The position numbers and the translations under genes are program-made. From contig JAFRDO010000001.1 in the NCBI GenBank assembly GCA_017403825.1, positions 1 to 37,655 on the forward strand: a DNA stretch of 37,655 nucleotides. Direction: 5' to 3'. Shown here one piece after another: positions 1-7,590 of this stretch (positions are counted from its first letter, which is position 1; each line of letters starts with the position of its first letter). The DNA is from Kiritimatiellia bacterium. GTDB taxonomy: Bacteria > Verrucomicrobiota > Kiritimatiellia > RFP12 > UBA1067. The notes under the pieces were generated by a model. The model was given only the letters and a program-made list of their open reading frames with translations, searched no databases and was not told the DNA's origin.

Positions 1-150
1 CCAATACGCCTTTACCATCTCCTCGTTGGCTACGGTATAGACCTTCGCGCGCGCTGCGGCTATGTATGCGCGGACTTTTTTGTAAAGCTCTTTCTCCACG
101 CTCTCGACAATTTCGATAGCATCGGATGTCTTTTGCCTTTTATTAGCCAT
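1..150 (-). CDS. DUF1016 (YhcG-type) nuclease, N-terminal part only
   Basis: Reading leftward from an ATG at 150, the first 50 codons are open to the window edge, so only the N-terminus is present. The end of the visible part (AAARAKVYTVANEEMVKAYW) matches the start of the DUF1016 N-terminal domain, where a helix containing 'R..vy..vN..mv..YW' is typical. In full-length members this helical domain precedes a PD-(D/E)XK nuclease domain, and such genes are common next to restriction-modification loci. The ATG lies inside the last codons of the upstream gene (8-nt overlap) and has a strong ribosome site, GGAGGTGG, just before it, so the two are almost certainly translated together. The nuclease domain itself is outside the window and is assumed. 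Confidence 0.75.
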   Translation of the reverse strand, partial: MANKRQKTSDAIEIVESVEKELYKKVRAYIAAARAKVYTVANEEMVKAYW

Positions 151-1198
151 GTCCACCTCCATTTTCGGCAATCGCCCTAAATTCGACCGGCTCGCCTGCG
201 CTCCAGTCCATGACCTTGCAATACGTGCCAAAGTGCTGGCGCTTGCCCTTCATGCGGCAACCGGGGCATTCCTCTACGTGCGTTTCGAAGGTTCCGTCAA
301 GCTGCGGGATTTTCGTCACCTTCGGTTTGCAGCTCATCGGCACGACGTACTTGATTCCGTCCATCTGCCAGATGTTCCAGCTAATGATCTCGGCAAACTC
401 AAGCAGGGACTTCGTCGTCCAATTCAGACACGAACTCTCGTCCCCGAAGAAATCTGCGTTGAAGCTTTCCACGACCGTAAACAGGACATTTTCCCGTGCG
501 AGCAGGACGTTGTCGCCCTGCCAGTCGAAACCATAGATGCTCTGAACCGCACGCTTGGCGTAATACAGCCAGTCCTGCGGATCGATCGTGCCGACGTTTT
601 CCGTGATGACGCGCAGCTTGCGATCCAGCAGCCCGATGCGTTCGCATACGGGAATGATCCTGCCACTCACCGTGTCATATCTGCTTGCAAGATACGGAGC
701 CTCCCCGCACGACACCTCCAAACGCGGTGCCTTGACATATTCCTGCCAAGTCTTGCCTTTGGGGAATTTTATACTCTTGCCACAGGTCGATTTCCAGCCG
801 AACTCGGTTTCGGGATCAAACTTGGCGACTTCAGTGTTGAACGGACTAGAATCGGGTTTCTTCCACCCGAACCACGCGGCATCGACAAGGTTGTTCTGCT
901 TGTTGCATATCCACGACGGCGTGAACACTTCCGCGCGCTTGACCGAACGCTGCCGCTGTTCGTCAGCATTCTTGTCAACGCGGGGGCGAATAACAGGATG
1001 GTCCTTGTCCACGATCTGCGCGACTTGCATTTCGTCATTCGCGCCAAAGCCCTTGCCGCGTGCAGCGTAGTCGTCCGTCGCCCAGATGAGATTGCGGCCC
1101 GTCGAGCGGTCCTTCAGCAGAACCGCAAGAACCTCTTCTGGAACGTTCCATTCCAGTATGTCGCGAGCAAGTGCGCTATCTGTCGATTTGCCTCTCAT
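143..1198 (-). CDS. Methyltransferase-like 'restriction endonuclease subunit M' protein
   Basis: A 351-residue protein that resembles a family usually annotated as restriction endonuclease subunit M. Visible landmarks are AEVFTPSWICNKQNN near residues 89-103, comparable to the 'vFTP' segment of gamma-class adenine methyltransferases, then RLEVSCGEAPYL (about 159-170), which looks like a motif I, and IYGFDWQGDNVLLAREN (about 220-236), which looks like motif II. No NPPY/DPPY catalytic motif is obvious, so methyltransferase activity is doubtful. The C-terminus has a CPGC...C cluster that could bind zinc. The start is the ATG at 1198, which lies 23 nt below a TGGTATAAT box and has no strong ribosome site. 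The DUF1016 gene overlaps its end. Together they look like part of a restriction or defence locus, but the exact role is unknown. Confidence 0.7.
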   Translation of the reverse strand: MRGKSTDSALARDILEWNVPEEVLAVLLKDRSTGRNLIWATDDYAARGKGFGANDEMQVAQIVDKDHPVIRPRVDKNADEQRQRSVKRAEVFTPSWICNKQNNLVDAAWFGWKKPDSSPFNTEVAKFDPETEFGWKSTCGKSIKFPKGKTWQEYVKAPRLEVSCGEAPYLASRYDTVSGRIIPVCERIGLLDRKLRVITENVGTIDPQDWLYYAKRAVQSIYGFDWQGDNVLLARENVLFTVVESFNADFFGDESSCLNWTTKSLLEFAEIISWNIWQMDGIKYVVPMSCKPKVTKIPQLDGTFETHVEECPGCRMKGKRQHFGTYCKVMDWSAGEPVEFRAIAENGGGHG

Positions 1199-1221
1199 CC
1201 GTCATCCGCTCTTTAAGCGAC

Positions 1222-1230
1222 ATTATACCA
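1222..1230 (-). promoter_or_regulatory. Extended -10 promoter element TGGTATAAT
   Basis: TGGTATAAT reads on the minus strand in the 59-nt spacer before the subunit M-like gene. It predicts a very short leader of about 15 nt. No good -35 hexamer is visible. The same element recurs before several other genes in the window. Confidence 0.6.
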
Positions 1231-1257
1231 AATGCACTGGCAACGCGGACGAACGAT

Positions 1258-2610
1258 TTATCGATGGCGGAAGGCCGTGACAGCTCCCATGTCCTCGCAG
1301 CGGCTGCGGACAGCCGCAAGGTCAAGTCGCCGGACGTCGCCTGCTGACGCCATCGCCGCCGCGACCCCAGCCGCCTGGCCGGTCGCCATGCACTGCGCCT
1401 GCACGCGGATCGAGGCAAACGCCGCCGGCTCCGCCGCGACAAGTCCTCCGGCCGCAAGAAGGTTCGGGCATTTTGCTGAAATCAGGGCCGACAGCGGAAC
1501 AGCCCCTGGCTTCTCGAGGAACGAGAGGCTCTGCCCGCTGGACCCGGCCAAGTGGCGGTCCATCGGGTGCGCGGCAAGCGCGATTGTGTCGTCAGGATAT
1601 CGGCCCGAGACGAACTCCATCGCCGTGACGCGATGCAGCGCGTGAAGCTCGCGGCATTCCCGAAAACCGCTCGTCGCCGCCGTCTGCGATACGTAAGCGT
1701 CGCGAAACGCGGGATCCGCGCCACGAATGACATCGACTATCTCAGGGATCTCCCTGCGCATAAGCGCCGTCGCCTCAGCCACTTCCACCGGGTCCGTGAC
1801 GTCCGCCGCCGTGCGCGTCGCGTTCACGCTGACGAACCCCGGACGAATCGTGCTCCCCCACACGGCCCATGGTCCGCCGAACGACTTTATGCGCCCCGAC
1901 TTCATCGCCTTGTCCAGCGCCGCCCGCAGGACGGGATTCGCCGAACGTTCGTTGTCGTTCCTGACGAGTACACGCGCCTTAGCCGTATCGACACCGCCAA
2001 GATGGAAGCACAGCGACAGCGGCTGGGCCGCACCTTTAGCCGACCTGAAGCCGCCGAAGCCGTGGTAGCCTACAAGCGCGCCGGACGCCGAACAGTCGAT
2101 GAAAACGTCCGCCTCAAGCCGCGACAGGAATCCTGCGGTGGAAAGCGTCACGGCGCTGATCGCACCGCCGACCGACAGTTCCGGCGCACCGCAGACGGAC
2201 GTCTGCCAAAGGCACTTGACGCCTGCCTCCTCCAGCATCTCCCGCGCAACACGCCTGTAGACTTCAGCCTCGAAAGGAACGTTGCCCTTCGGAAGGTCGA
2301 CAATGGCCCCGCCAAGCGAGGCAAGCCGCTCAACGAATACCCACGGGATTCCACCGACAACCCTCTTCCCGCCGAAGTTGAACTTGGAGATTGGTCCGAC
2401 GAGTCCCGCAGTCGCCATGCCGCCCGGGAAGCCGAACGTTTCTACGAGAGTTACCTTGGCTCCGTTCCGAGCTGCAGCAATCGCAGCGACGAAGCCGGCC
2501 GGCCCGCCGCCGACCACGCACACATTGGCGCTCATGGTTCTGCGAACGTCGGCCGCCGCGCCATACGCCGCGCCGCACGTAAAGTTCCTGATGAAGTCTC
2601 GCCTGTTCAC
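1258..2610 (-). CDS. FAD-dependent oxidoreductase (FAD_oxidored family)
   Basis: A 450-residue flavoprotein with a dinucleotide-binding signature CVVGGGPAGFVAAIAAA at about 31-47, followed by the E at the end of beta-2 (VTLVE) and the FPGGMATAGLVGP stretch typical of the secreted or peripheral FAD_oxidored family (Pfam 12831). These occur widely in PVC bacteria and Bacteroidetes, and their substrates are mostly unknown. The N-terminus starts MNRRDFIRNF, a twin-arginine-like leader, but the expected hydrophobic stretch is short and poor, so Tat export is uncertain. The start is a GTG at 2610 without a clear ribosome site. An internal ATG (residue 26, just before the Rossmann fold) is an alternative and would remove the leader. 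It stands alone, with its own -10 element upstream and another promoter after its end. Confidence 0.8.
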   Translation of the reverse strand: MNRRDFIRNFTCGAAYGAAADVRRTMSANVCVVGGGPAGFVAAIAAARNGAKVTLVETFGFPGGMATAGLVGPISKFNFGGKRVVGGIPWVFVERLASLGGAIVDLPKGNVPFEAEVYRRVAREMLEEAGVKCLWQTSVCGAPELSVGGAISAVTLSTAGFLSRLEADVFIDCSASGALVGYHGFGGFRSAKGAAQPLSLCFHLGGVDTAKARVLVRNDNERSANPVLRAALDKAMKSGRIKSFGGPWAVWGSTIRPGFVSVNATRTAADVTDPVEVAEATALMRREIPEIVDVIRGADPAFRDAYVSQTAATSGFRECRELHALHRVTAMEFVSGRYPDDTIALAAHPMDRHLAGSSGQSLSFLEKPGAVPLSALISAKCPNLLAAGGLVAAEPAAFASIRVQAQCMATGQAAGVAAAMASAGDVRRLDLAAVRSRCEDMGAVTAFRHR

Positions 2611-2660
2611 TGGCTGTGAATGTTGCTTTGGAAGTATTCCCTTGAACTGCCGACAGGCAT

Positions 2661-2669
2661 ATTATACCA
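2661..2669 (-). promoter_or_regulatory. Extended -10 promoter element TGGTATAAT
   Basis: A perfect copy of the recurring element in the 94-nt spacer between the flippase stop and the oxidoreductase start, oriented toward the oxidoreductase. It predicts a leader of about 45 nt. Confidence 0.6.
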
Positions 2670-2704
2670 CAAAAGCCACCGCGCCCAACCCGCCGCCGGA
2701 TCCT

Positions 2705-3982
2705 TCATTCGCATGGCCGGAGATGCCGGAGACACCCGTGCGCCGAAAACGCGAAGCGGAGGAGCGAGGCTGCCCCGAACCAGGCGAGCAGCCACCCAAG
2801 CGTCGGCACGAACCCGAATGAAGCGGAAAGGAAGAGCATCGCCGGATAGACCAGGTGCAGCGGCACCAGCCAGGCCAGGAAGCCGAAGCGCCCTGCCGAC
2901 ACCTCGGCGTTGGTGTAGAACGTCTGGCACGCGGTCAGCGCCGTGATCGCGACAAGCCACGGCATGTACGGCACGTATGCGGCGTAGTCAGCCCCGTGCG
3001 GCATTAGCGACAAGAGCTCCTTTCCGAAAAGGACGTAGGCCACCGACATCGCCGCCGCCGCCGCCAGCGTGACCGCAGAGCATTTCAGCACAAACGGGCG
3101 CGTAGCATCGGCGGCCGACCTAGGGTTGTCCGCCTTGCAGGCCGCGGCCGCGGTATGCGGGAACATCACAAGTAGCAACGGAAAAGTCAGGTAGTACAGG
3201 AAATCCGAGAAGCGCGAGACCATGAAGTACCCTGCCGAATCGGCGGACGGAAGGCTTGTGCGCAGGATTGAATGTTCAACGAGCGACGCGGCCATCGGAA
3301 CGCCCTGATAGGCGACGATAGCCACGAACGCAATCGCAATGCGACGGACGGTGGCACGGTTCCAATACGACTGGGCCGGCACAGCCAGGTCGCGGCGCAA
3401 GGCCACTACGCTCCCGACAATGCGGAACGCCGGCAGCGCGGCCTGCCCGGCGAAATACCCAGCCAAAGCCCTGAACGGCATAGCCACCAGCATCACGAGA
3501 AAGCGTACAAGCGCTCCACCCACCTCTACTATGGCCAGCGAACGAAAGCGCTTCAGCGACTGGAGAGCGTCCGTGTAGACCGGCGCAACACAGCCAAGAA
3601 ACGCCGCCGCGACGACAAGAATCCCGACCGACGCGTCCGACACGCGCATCGCCTTCAGGAAATGCGGCACCACCAGGACGGACACGGCCAGGACTACGAC
3701 AAGGATTACCGCGACTGCAACGAACACGCCACACAGAAGCGACTTCACCTTGCCACGTTCGCCAGAGGCGTAGAGGACCGCCGACTCCTTCATCACCGTC
3801 ATCGCGAACGCGAAAACCGGCAGGGAGAGGAACGTCGCGAACGACGAGACCGGCAGCACCGCGCCAATGTCCTCGGCCGGGACATAGCGCGGCACGAACC
3901 ACATGCCGGCGGCAACGCTTACGAGGTCGCCCGCACGCAAGGCGAGGAAGAGGAAAACCGCACTCCTCGCGAACTCAGTCAT
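2705..3982 (-). CDS. Polysaccharide/lipid flippase-like membrane protein (Wzx/MOP type)
   Basis: About 425 residues, almost entirely alternating hydrophobic helices (12-14 predicted by eye) with short charged loops. This pattern fits the MOP exporter superfamily, which includes Wzx O-antigen flippases. Features such as 'DALQSLKRFRSLAIVEVGGALVRF' in the middle (broken into helix and loop) resemble Wzx proteins, whose mid-sequence helices start after a basic loop. The start is the ATG at 3982, which shares its A with the TGA stop of the TonB receptor gene (TGATG). A longer reading from 4060 would lie fully inside the receptor gene and is rejected. Translational coupling places it under the cobalamin riboswitch, which is odd for a glycan flippase. 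The substrate is unknown and no glycosyltransferases are nearby. Confidence 0.7.
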   Translation of the reverse strand: MTEFARSAVFLFLALRAGDLVSVAAGMWFVPRYVPAEDIGAVLPVSSFATFLSLPVFAFAMTVMKESAVLYASGERGKVKSLLCGVFVAVAVILVVVLAVSVLVVPHFLKAMRVSDASVGILVVAAAFLGCVAPVYTDALQSLKRFRSLAIVEVGGALVRFLVMLVAMPFRALAGYFAGQAALPAFRIVGSVVALRRDLAVPAQSYWNRATVRRIAIAFVAIVAYQGVPMAASLVEHSILRTSLPSADSAGYFMVSRFSDFLYYLTFPLLLVMFPHTAAAACKADNPRSAADATRPFVLKCSAVTLAAAAAMSVAYVLFGKELLSLMPHGADYAAYVPYMPWLVAITALTACQTFYTNAEVSAGRFGFLAWLVPLHLVYPAMLFLSASFGFVPTLGWLLAWFGAASLLRFAFSAHGCLRHLRPCE

Positions 3983-5946
3983 CAGAATTCGTATGACAGC
4001 GCGAACATGAAGCTGCGTCCGCAGGCCGGATAGTAGTAGCCCACGCCGGCGTAGTCGCAATAGTTCCTGTCCAGCAAGTTGTCCATCACGAACGACGCCT
4101 TCCAGCCCTCAGCCCACGACGGCGAATAGTACGCGCCCACGTCGAATAGCGAATAGGACGGCAGCCTGTCGCTCTGGTTGGCGAAGTCGCCGGAAACGTA
4201 CTGCTTGCTGACAAAAGTGTAGCCGCCCTTCAGTTCAAGGTCGTCGAACACCCAGAATCCCGCCTCGGCGCGTATCCTGTTGTTGGGAACGTAAGGCACG
4301 TCGCACCCGTGGTATTCGCCGCTCCCAAAGTCGGCGTTAACCAGCCCGTACCGCACCGACGCCTCCGCCACCTTGTCGCGACGCCAGGCAAGACCCGTAT
4401 CCATGCCTACGCGACGCGTCCGCGCGGGGCTGTTGCAGTTGTAGCCGAACGGGGCAAGGGCCGGGTCAAAGAATATCTCGTCGTCCATGATCATGCCGTA
4501 GCCGTTAACGTCAAAGCTGAACTCGTCCAGGAACACCCATTCTGCACCGACATCAAGCGACCAGCCGGTCTCCGGGTCGAGGAACTTGCCGTCCTGAGTG
4601 TAGCTCAGCTCGTCGCAAAATGCCGAGCGGTGGAAGCGTGTCCCCTTTACGTATGTCTTGAGGCCCTCCACCGGACGGAAGACAAGGCCCAGCTCGTAAT
4701 CGCCCATCACGTCGAAGCTGCTGGACTGCGAAAGGCCGCTGTAGTGCGCCCAGCGGTTTCCGATCCGCTCAACGCGCGCACCTGCCACCACGGAAAGCTC
4801 GTCGGTGACGTAGAACTCGTCATGCACGAACGCCGCGTAACGCGCACGGTCGAAATGCCGCTTGACCGGCGAGCCGAAGCTGAGCGGGTGGTCTTCTCCG
4901 TAGCGGTCGAACCTGAAGTCCGTTCCGACGGTGAACTTGTTCGCAAAGTCGAACACGTCCATCTCGTTGACGTATCTCGGCGAAAGGTGCCAGCAGTAGG
5001 CGTTGTATTCGAGGTCGCTGTCGGAACTCACGTAGCGGGCATGGCGGTACTGATGCGAGAATCCGCCGTCAACGAGCAGCCACTGGTCTTCGGCCAGCTT
5101 CATCTTCGAGTCCAGCCCGATGCCGTAGCTCCATATCCTGGCCCAGTCGTCATGATTGTTGGCGGTCTTGCGCGCATGCTTCCACTGGTCGTATGTCAGC
5201 GACCCGGGCAGCTCGTAGAAGGCGTTCTGGTAGTTCGCCTTGACCCCGACCGTGGAGCCGTTCTCAAAGTTCTTTCGCAACCCTGCGTTGGCCGTGTGCA
5301 TATCATACGCGCTGTGTTCGCGGTAACCGTCGGACTGCAGGTAGTCATACGAGGCGTTGTAGAGTAACCCTTCGTCCTCAAACCCGCCTTTTGTCTGAAA
5401 ATTGCCGCCGTACGTGTACTGCGACCCTGCCTTGCCGGTCACCTTCGTCCGCTTCTCGTAATCGCACTGGTCAGTAGTCACGTTCACCACGCCGGCGATC
5501 GCACCGTCGCCGTACAGCACCGGGCTCGGTCCGCGAATGACCTCGACACGCTCGGCGCTGGCGAGCGGAATGCGCGTGAGGTTTGGCGCGTTCATGTCGA
5601 CGTTGTTCAGCTCTTCGCCGTCTAGCACCACCTTAACGCGCCCGAAGGCGTTGTCGCCGAATCCGCGCATGGCGATGGACGTCAGGATCGGATTGCCGTT
5701 CATGGCGTGAATGTCTATGCCTGCCTTCTTCTTCAGCAGTTCGGGCAAATCCAGCGCACCGCTGTTCTCAATGTCTTCGGCCGTGAACAGCGAAATCGAC
5801 GCAGGAATAGCGTCCTTCGCATCGCCCGTGCGCGAAGCATATACGGTCACGGGCGGAAGCTCGACGACCTCGTTGGTGCTCTGGGGCGGTTCGGCACACG
5901 CCACCGCGCTCGTTCCCGCCAGAACGGCGGCAAGCATTTTCTTCAT
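3982..5946 (-). CDS. btuB: TonB-dependent outer-membrane receptor, probably for cobalamin (BtuB-like)
   Basis: About 654 residues. A signal peptide (MKKMLAAVLAGTSAVACA) is followed by a TonB-box-like ELPPVTVYASR, then a plug domain with 'AEDIENSGALDLPELLKKKAGI', 'IAMRGFGDNAFGRVKVVLDGEELNN' (split in two motifs) and 'VEVIRGPSPVLYGDGAIAGVVNV', and then a 22-strand-type barrel ending in a terminal Phe (SYEF). The start is the ATG at 5946 because AAGAGG lies just upstream and the signal peptide begins there. An ATG eight codons earlier has no ribosome site. The leader contains a cobalamin riboswitch, and the diverging operon encodes B12-dependent methionine synthesis, so corrinoid is the likely substrate. 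The flippase gene follows with a 1-nt overlap. No BtuCDF transporter genes are visible in the window. Confidence 0.85.
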   Translation of the reverse strand: MKKMLAAVLAGTSAVACAEPPQSTNEVVELPPVTVYASRTGDAKDAIPASISLFTAEDIENSGALDLPELLKKKAGIDIHAMNGNPILTSIAMRGFGDNAFGRVKVVLDGEELNNVDMNAPNLTRIPLASAERVEVIRGPSPVLYGDGAIAGVVNVTTDQCDYEKRTKVTGKAGSQYTYGGNFQTKGGFEDEGLLYNASYDYLQSDGYREHSAYDMHTANAGLRKNFENGSTVGVKANYQNAFYELPGSLTYDQWKHARKTANNHDDWARIWSYGIGLDSKMKLAEDQWLLVDGGFSHQYRHARYVSSDSDLEYNAYCWHLSPRYVNEMDVFDFANKFTVGTDFRFDRYGEDHPLSFGSPVKRHFDRARYAAFVHDEFYVTDELSVVAGARVERIGNRWAHYSGLSQSSSFDVMGDYELGLVFRPVEGLKTYVKGTRFHRSAFCDELSYTQDGKFLDPETGWSLDVGAEWVFLDEFSFDVNGYGMIMDDEIFFDPALAPFGYNCNSPARTRRVGMDTGLAWRRDKVAEASVRYGLVNADFGSGEYHGCDVPYVPNNRIRAEAGFWVFDDLELKGGYTFVSKQYVSGDFANQSDRLPSYSLFDVGAYYSPSWAEGWKASFVMDNLLDRNYCDYAGVGYYYPACGRSFMFALSYEF

Positions 5947-6000
5947 GACTACCTCTTCTTTCCCCCTCATGCGAGGGTACTTGACGTTTTTAGAACGGCC

Positions 6001-6072
6001 GCCGCATTCCGACTTTAACGGCTGCGCGACAGCGCCTGGTTTTCACAGGACTTTCCGGTTGCCGCCCCTTAT
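6001..6072 (-). promoter_or_regulatory. Cobalamin riboswitch
   Basis: On the minus strand the leader of the TonB receptor carries the conserved core of B12 riboswitches in order: GGAAAGTCCTGTGAAAACCAG, a CCTG/CAGG stem, then GCTGTCGCGCAGC (GCTG/CAGC stem) followed by CGTTAA and CGGAATGC. These match the known 'GGAA..GGTGAAAATCC..GCTG.CGCGCAaC.GT' pattern. The segment starts only a few bases after the expected transcription start from the -10 at 6088-6080. The expression platform probably lies between 6001 and the start codon at 5946, but I could not resolve a clear anti-RBS helix. In known cases ligand binding turns the gene off. Confidence 0.8.
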
Positions 6073-6079
6073 GCCGTGT

Positions 6080-6088
6080 ATTATATCA
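6080..6088 (-). promoter_or_regulatory. -10 promoter element TGATATAAT for the TonB receptor operon
   Basis: TGATATAAT on the minus strand, positioned so that transcription would start at about 6073, right at the 5' side of the riboswitch. No convincing -35 at 17-bp spacing. Confidence 0.6.
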
Positions 6089-6115
6089 CAGTTGCCTCCG
6101 CTGTAGCGCAATCTA

Positions 6116-6124
6116 TGGTATAAT
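6116..6124 (+). promoter_or_regulatory. Extended -10 promoter element TGGTATAAT for the metF-metH operon
   Basis: A perfect TGGTATAAT on the plus strand, 29 nt before the metF start codon, with GGGAGGAAAG as ribosome site just before the ATG. The leader is about 22 nt, too short for a riboswitch, so the methionine operon is not itself under a visible RNA switch. Confidence 0.65.
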
Positions 6125-6153
6125 TTCACAAACAAGCCAACGGGAGGAAAGTC

Positions 6154-7017
6154 ATGAAGATAAAAGACATTCTTGCGAAGGGACGTCCGTCCGTCTCGTT
6201 CGAGATATTCCCTCCGCGAAAGGACGCTCCGTTCGAGCCTGTTAAGGAGGCGGTGGAACGGCTGGCGCGGCAGAAGCCCTCGTTCATGTCCGTGACCTAC
6301 GGAGCCTCCGGAAACGCGCAGGCGAACACTGCGGAAATCGCCTCGTTCGTCCAGTCGTGCGGCGTGCCCGCCCTCGCCCACCTGACCTGCCTGTCGGCCA
6401 CCGACGAAAGCATAGCCAGCGAGACGGAGACGTTGCGCAACGCCGGCATCAAGAACATACTCTGCCTTCGCGGCGACCTGCCGAAGGACGCCGCCGAGCC
6501 GCCGCCCGGACGCTTCGCGCACGCCGTGGACCTCGTGCGCGCGCTCCGTCCATCCGAGTTCTGCCTAGGCGGCGCATGCTATCCCGAGTGCCACCCCGAC
6601 TGCCCTCACATGGAGGACGACATACGCTACCTGCGCGAGAAGGTCGAGGCCGGGCTGGACTTCGTGACCACGCAGATGTTCTTCGACAACAACATCTTCT
6701 ACCGCTACCTCTCGAAGCTGCGAGACCGAGGCGTGACCGTGCCGGTGATCGCCGGCATCATGCCCGTCACGAACGGAAGGCAGATAGCGCGCATCTGCCG
6801 CATATCCGGCACTTACCTGCCGAGCCGCTTCAAGGCGATCGTCGACCGCTACGGCGACCGTCCCGCCGCCATGCTCGACGCCGGCGTCGCCTACGCCACG
6901 GAACAGATCATCGACCTCTTCGCCAACGGCATCAACGCCGTCCACGTCTACACGATGAACAAGCCGGAGGTCGCCGAGCGCATCATGGCCAACCTCCGCA
7001 GCATACTTAGCGAATGA
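6154..7017 (+). CDS. metF: 5,10-methylenetetrahydrofolate reductase
   Basis: A 287-residue TIM-barrel flavoenzyme that reduces 5,10-methylene-THF to 5-methyl-THF, the methyl donor for methionine synthase. Signatures seen are SFEIFPP (catalytic Glu, about residue 17), SVTYGASG, the LCLRGDLP loop (flavin and folate binding), GACYPECHP and TTQMFFDN. The length is normal for MetF (about 290). The start ATG has an optimal GGAGG site. Its stop overlaps the next start as ATGA, so the activation-domain protein is translationally coupled. This is the first gene of a three-gene methionine operon. Confidence 0.95.
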   Translation: MKIKDILAKGRPSVSFEIFPPRKDAPFEPVKEAVERLARQKPSFMSVTYGASGNAQANTAEIASFVQSCGVPALAHLTCLSATDESIASETETLRNAGIKNILCLRGDLPKDAAEPPPGRFAHAVDLVRALRPSEFCLGGACYPECHPDCPHMEDDIRYLREKVEAGLDFVTTQMFFDNNIFYRYLSKLRDRGVTVPVIAGIMPVTNGRQIARICRISGTYLPSRFKAIVDRYGDRPAAMLDAGVAYATEQIIDLFANGINAVHVYTMNKPEVAERIMANLRSILSE

Positions 7018-7583
7018 CCGTCGACCTCGCCGAAATCGCGCGCTACATGCGCATGGACCGCTCCGTCCCTGACGGCGCCCTGGCCGAGCGCGTGGCAAAG
7101 CTCCGAGACGACGCGCTAAAGGCTATTCGCCCGGCGCAGACATGGCGGCGCTTCCCGATTGCGGAAGGCGCCATCGCCTCCGGCGGACTCCGCCTCGAGA
7201 TCTGCGGCACGCTCGGGCGGCACCTCGCCGGCTGCCGCGCCGCCTGTCTCGCCTGCGGCACGATCGGCGCGGAATTCGACGCCTTCCAGCGCCGCGTGTC
7301 CGTCTCGTCCGGCGTCGACGCGCTCATCGTCCAGGCCATCGGCGCCGCGCTCATAGAGAAGCTGATGGACCGTCTGGAGGACGAGATTCGCGCCAACCTG
7401 GCCGAAGGCGAATCGCCCGTCTCGCGATATTCGCCAGGCTACGGCGACTTTCCGCTTGCCGCACAGCGCGTCGTGCTTGCCCTTCTCGACGCGCCGCGCA
7501 AGGTCGGCGTGTCACTCACCGATACGCTCCTCATGGTCCCGTCCAAGTCCGTAAGCGCCGTCATCGGCATCACGAAAGGCTGA
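7014..7583 (+). CDS. Stand-alone methionine synthase activation domain protein
   Basis: A 189-residue protein corresponding to the C-terminal AdoMet-binding reactivation domain of cobalamin-dependent methionine synthase (Met_synt_B12). Diagnostic is RYSPGYGDFPLAAQ at about 141-154, the conserved AdoMet-binding loop, followed by a helix, GVSLTDTLLMVPSKSVSAVIG, which matches the end of the domain in E. coli MetH. In E. coli this domain is fused to MetH; here it is a separate gene just before a MetH that ends after the B12 domain. It would bind AdoMet and, with a reductant such as flavodoxin, restore oxidised cob(II)alamin to the active methylated form. It overlaps metF by 4 nt and lies 7 nt before metH. 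Confidence 0.88.
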   Translation: MTVDLAEIARYMRMDRSVPDGALAERVAKLRDDALKAIRPAQTWRRFPIAEGAIASGGLRLEICGTLGRHLAGCRAACLACGTIGAEFDAFQRRVSVSSGVDALIVQAIGAALIEKLMDRLEDEIRANLAEGESPVSRYSPGYGDFPLAAQRVVLALLDAPRKVGVSLTDTLLMVPSKSVSAVIGITKG

Positions 7584-7590
7584 AGCGCAA

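Noticed and set aside
2611..2704. A rho-independent terminator after the flippase gene
   Set aside because: The GC-rich sequence near 2680 does not form a clean stem followed by a T-run. No convincing intrinsic terminator was seen anywhere in the window.
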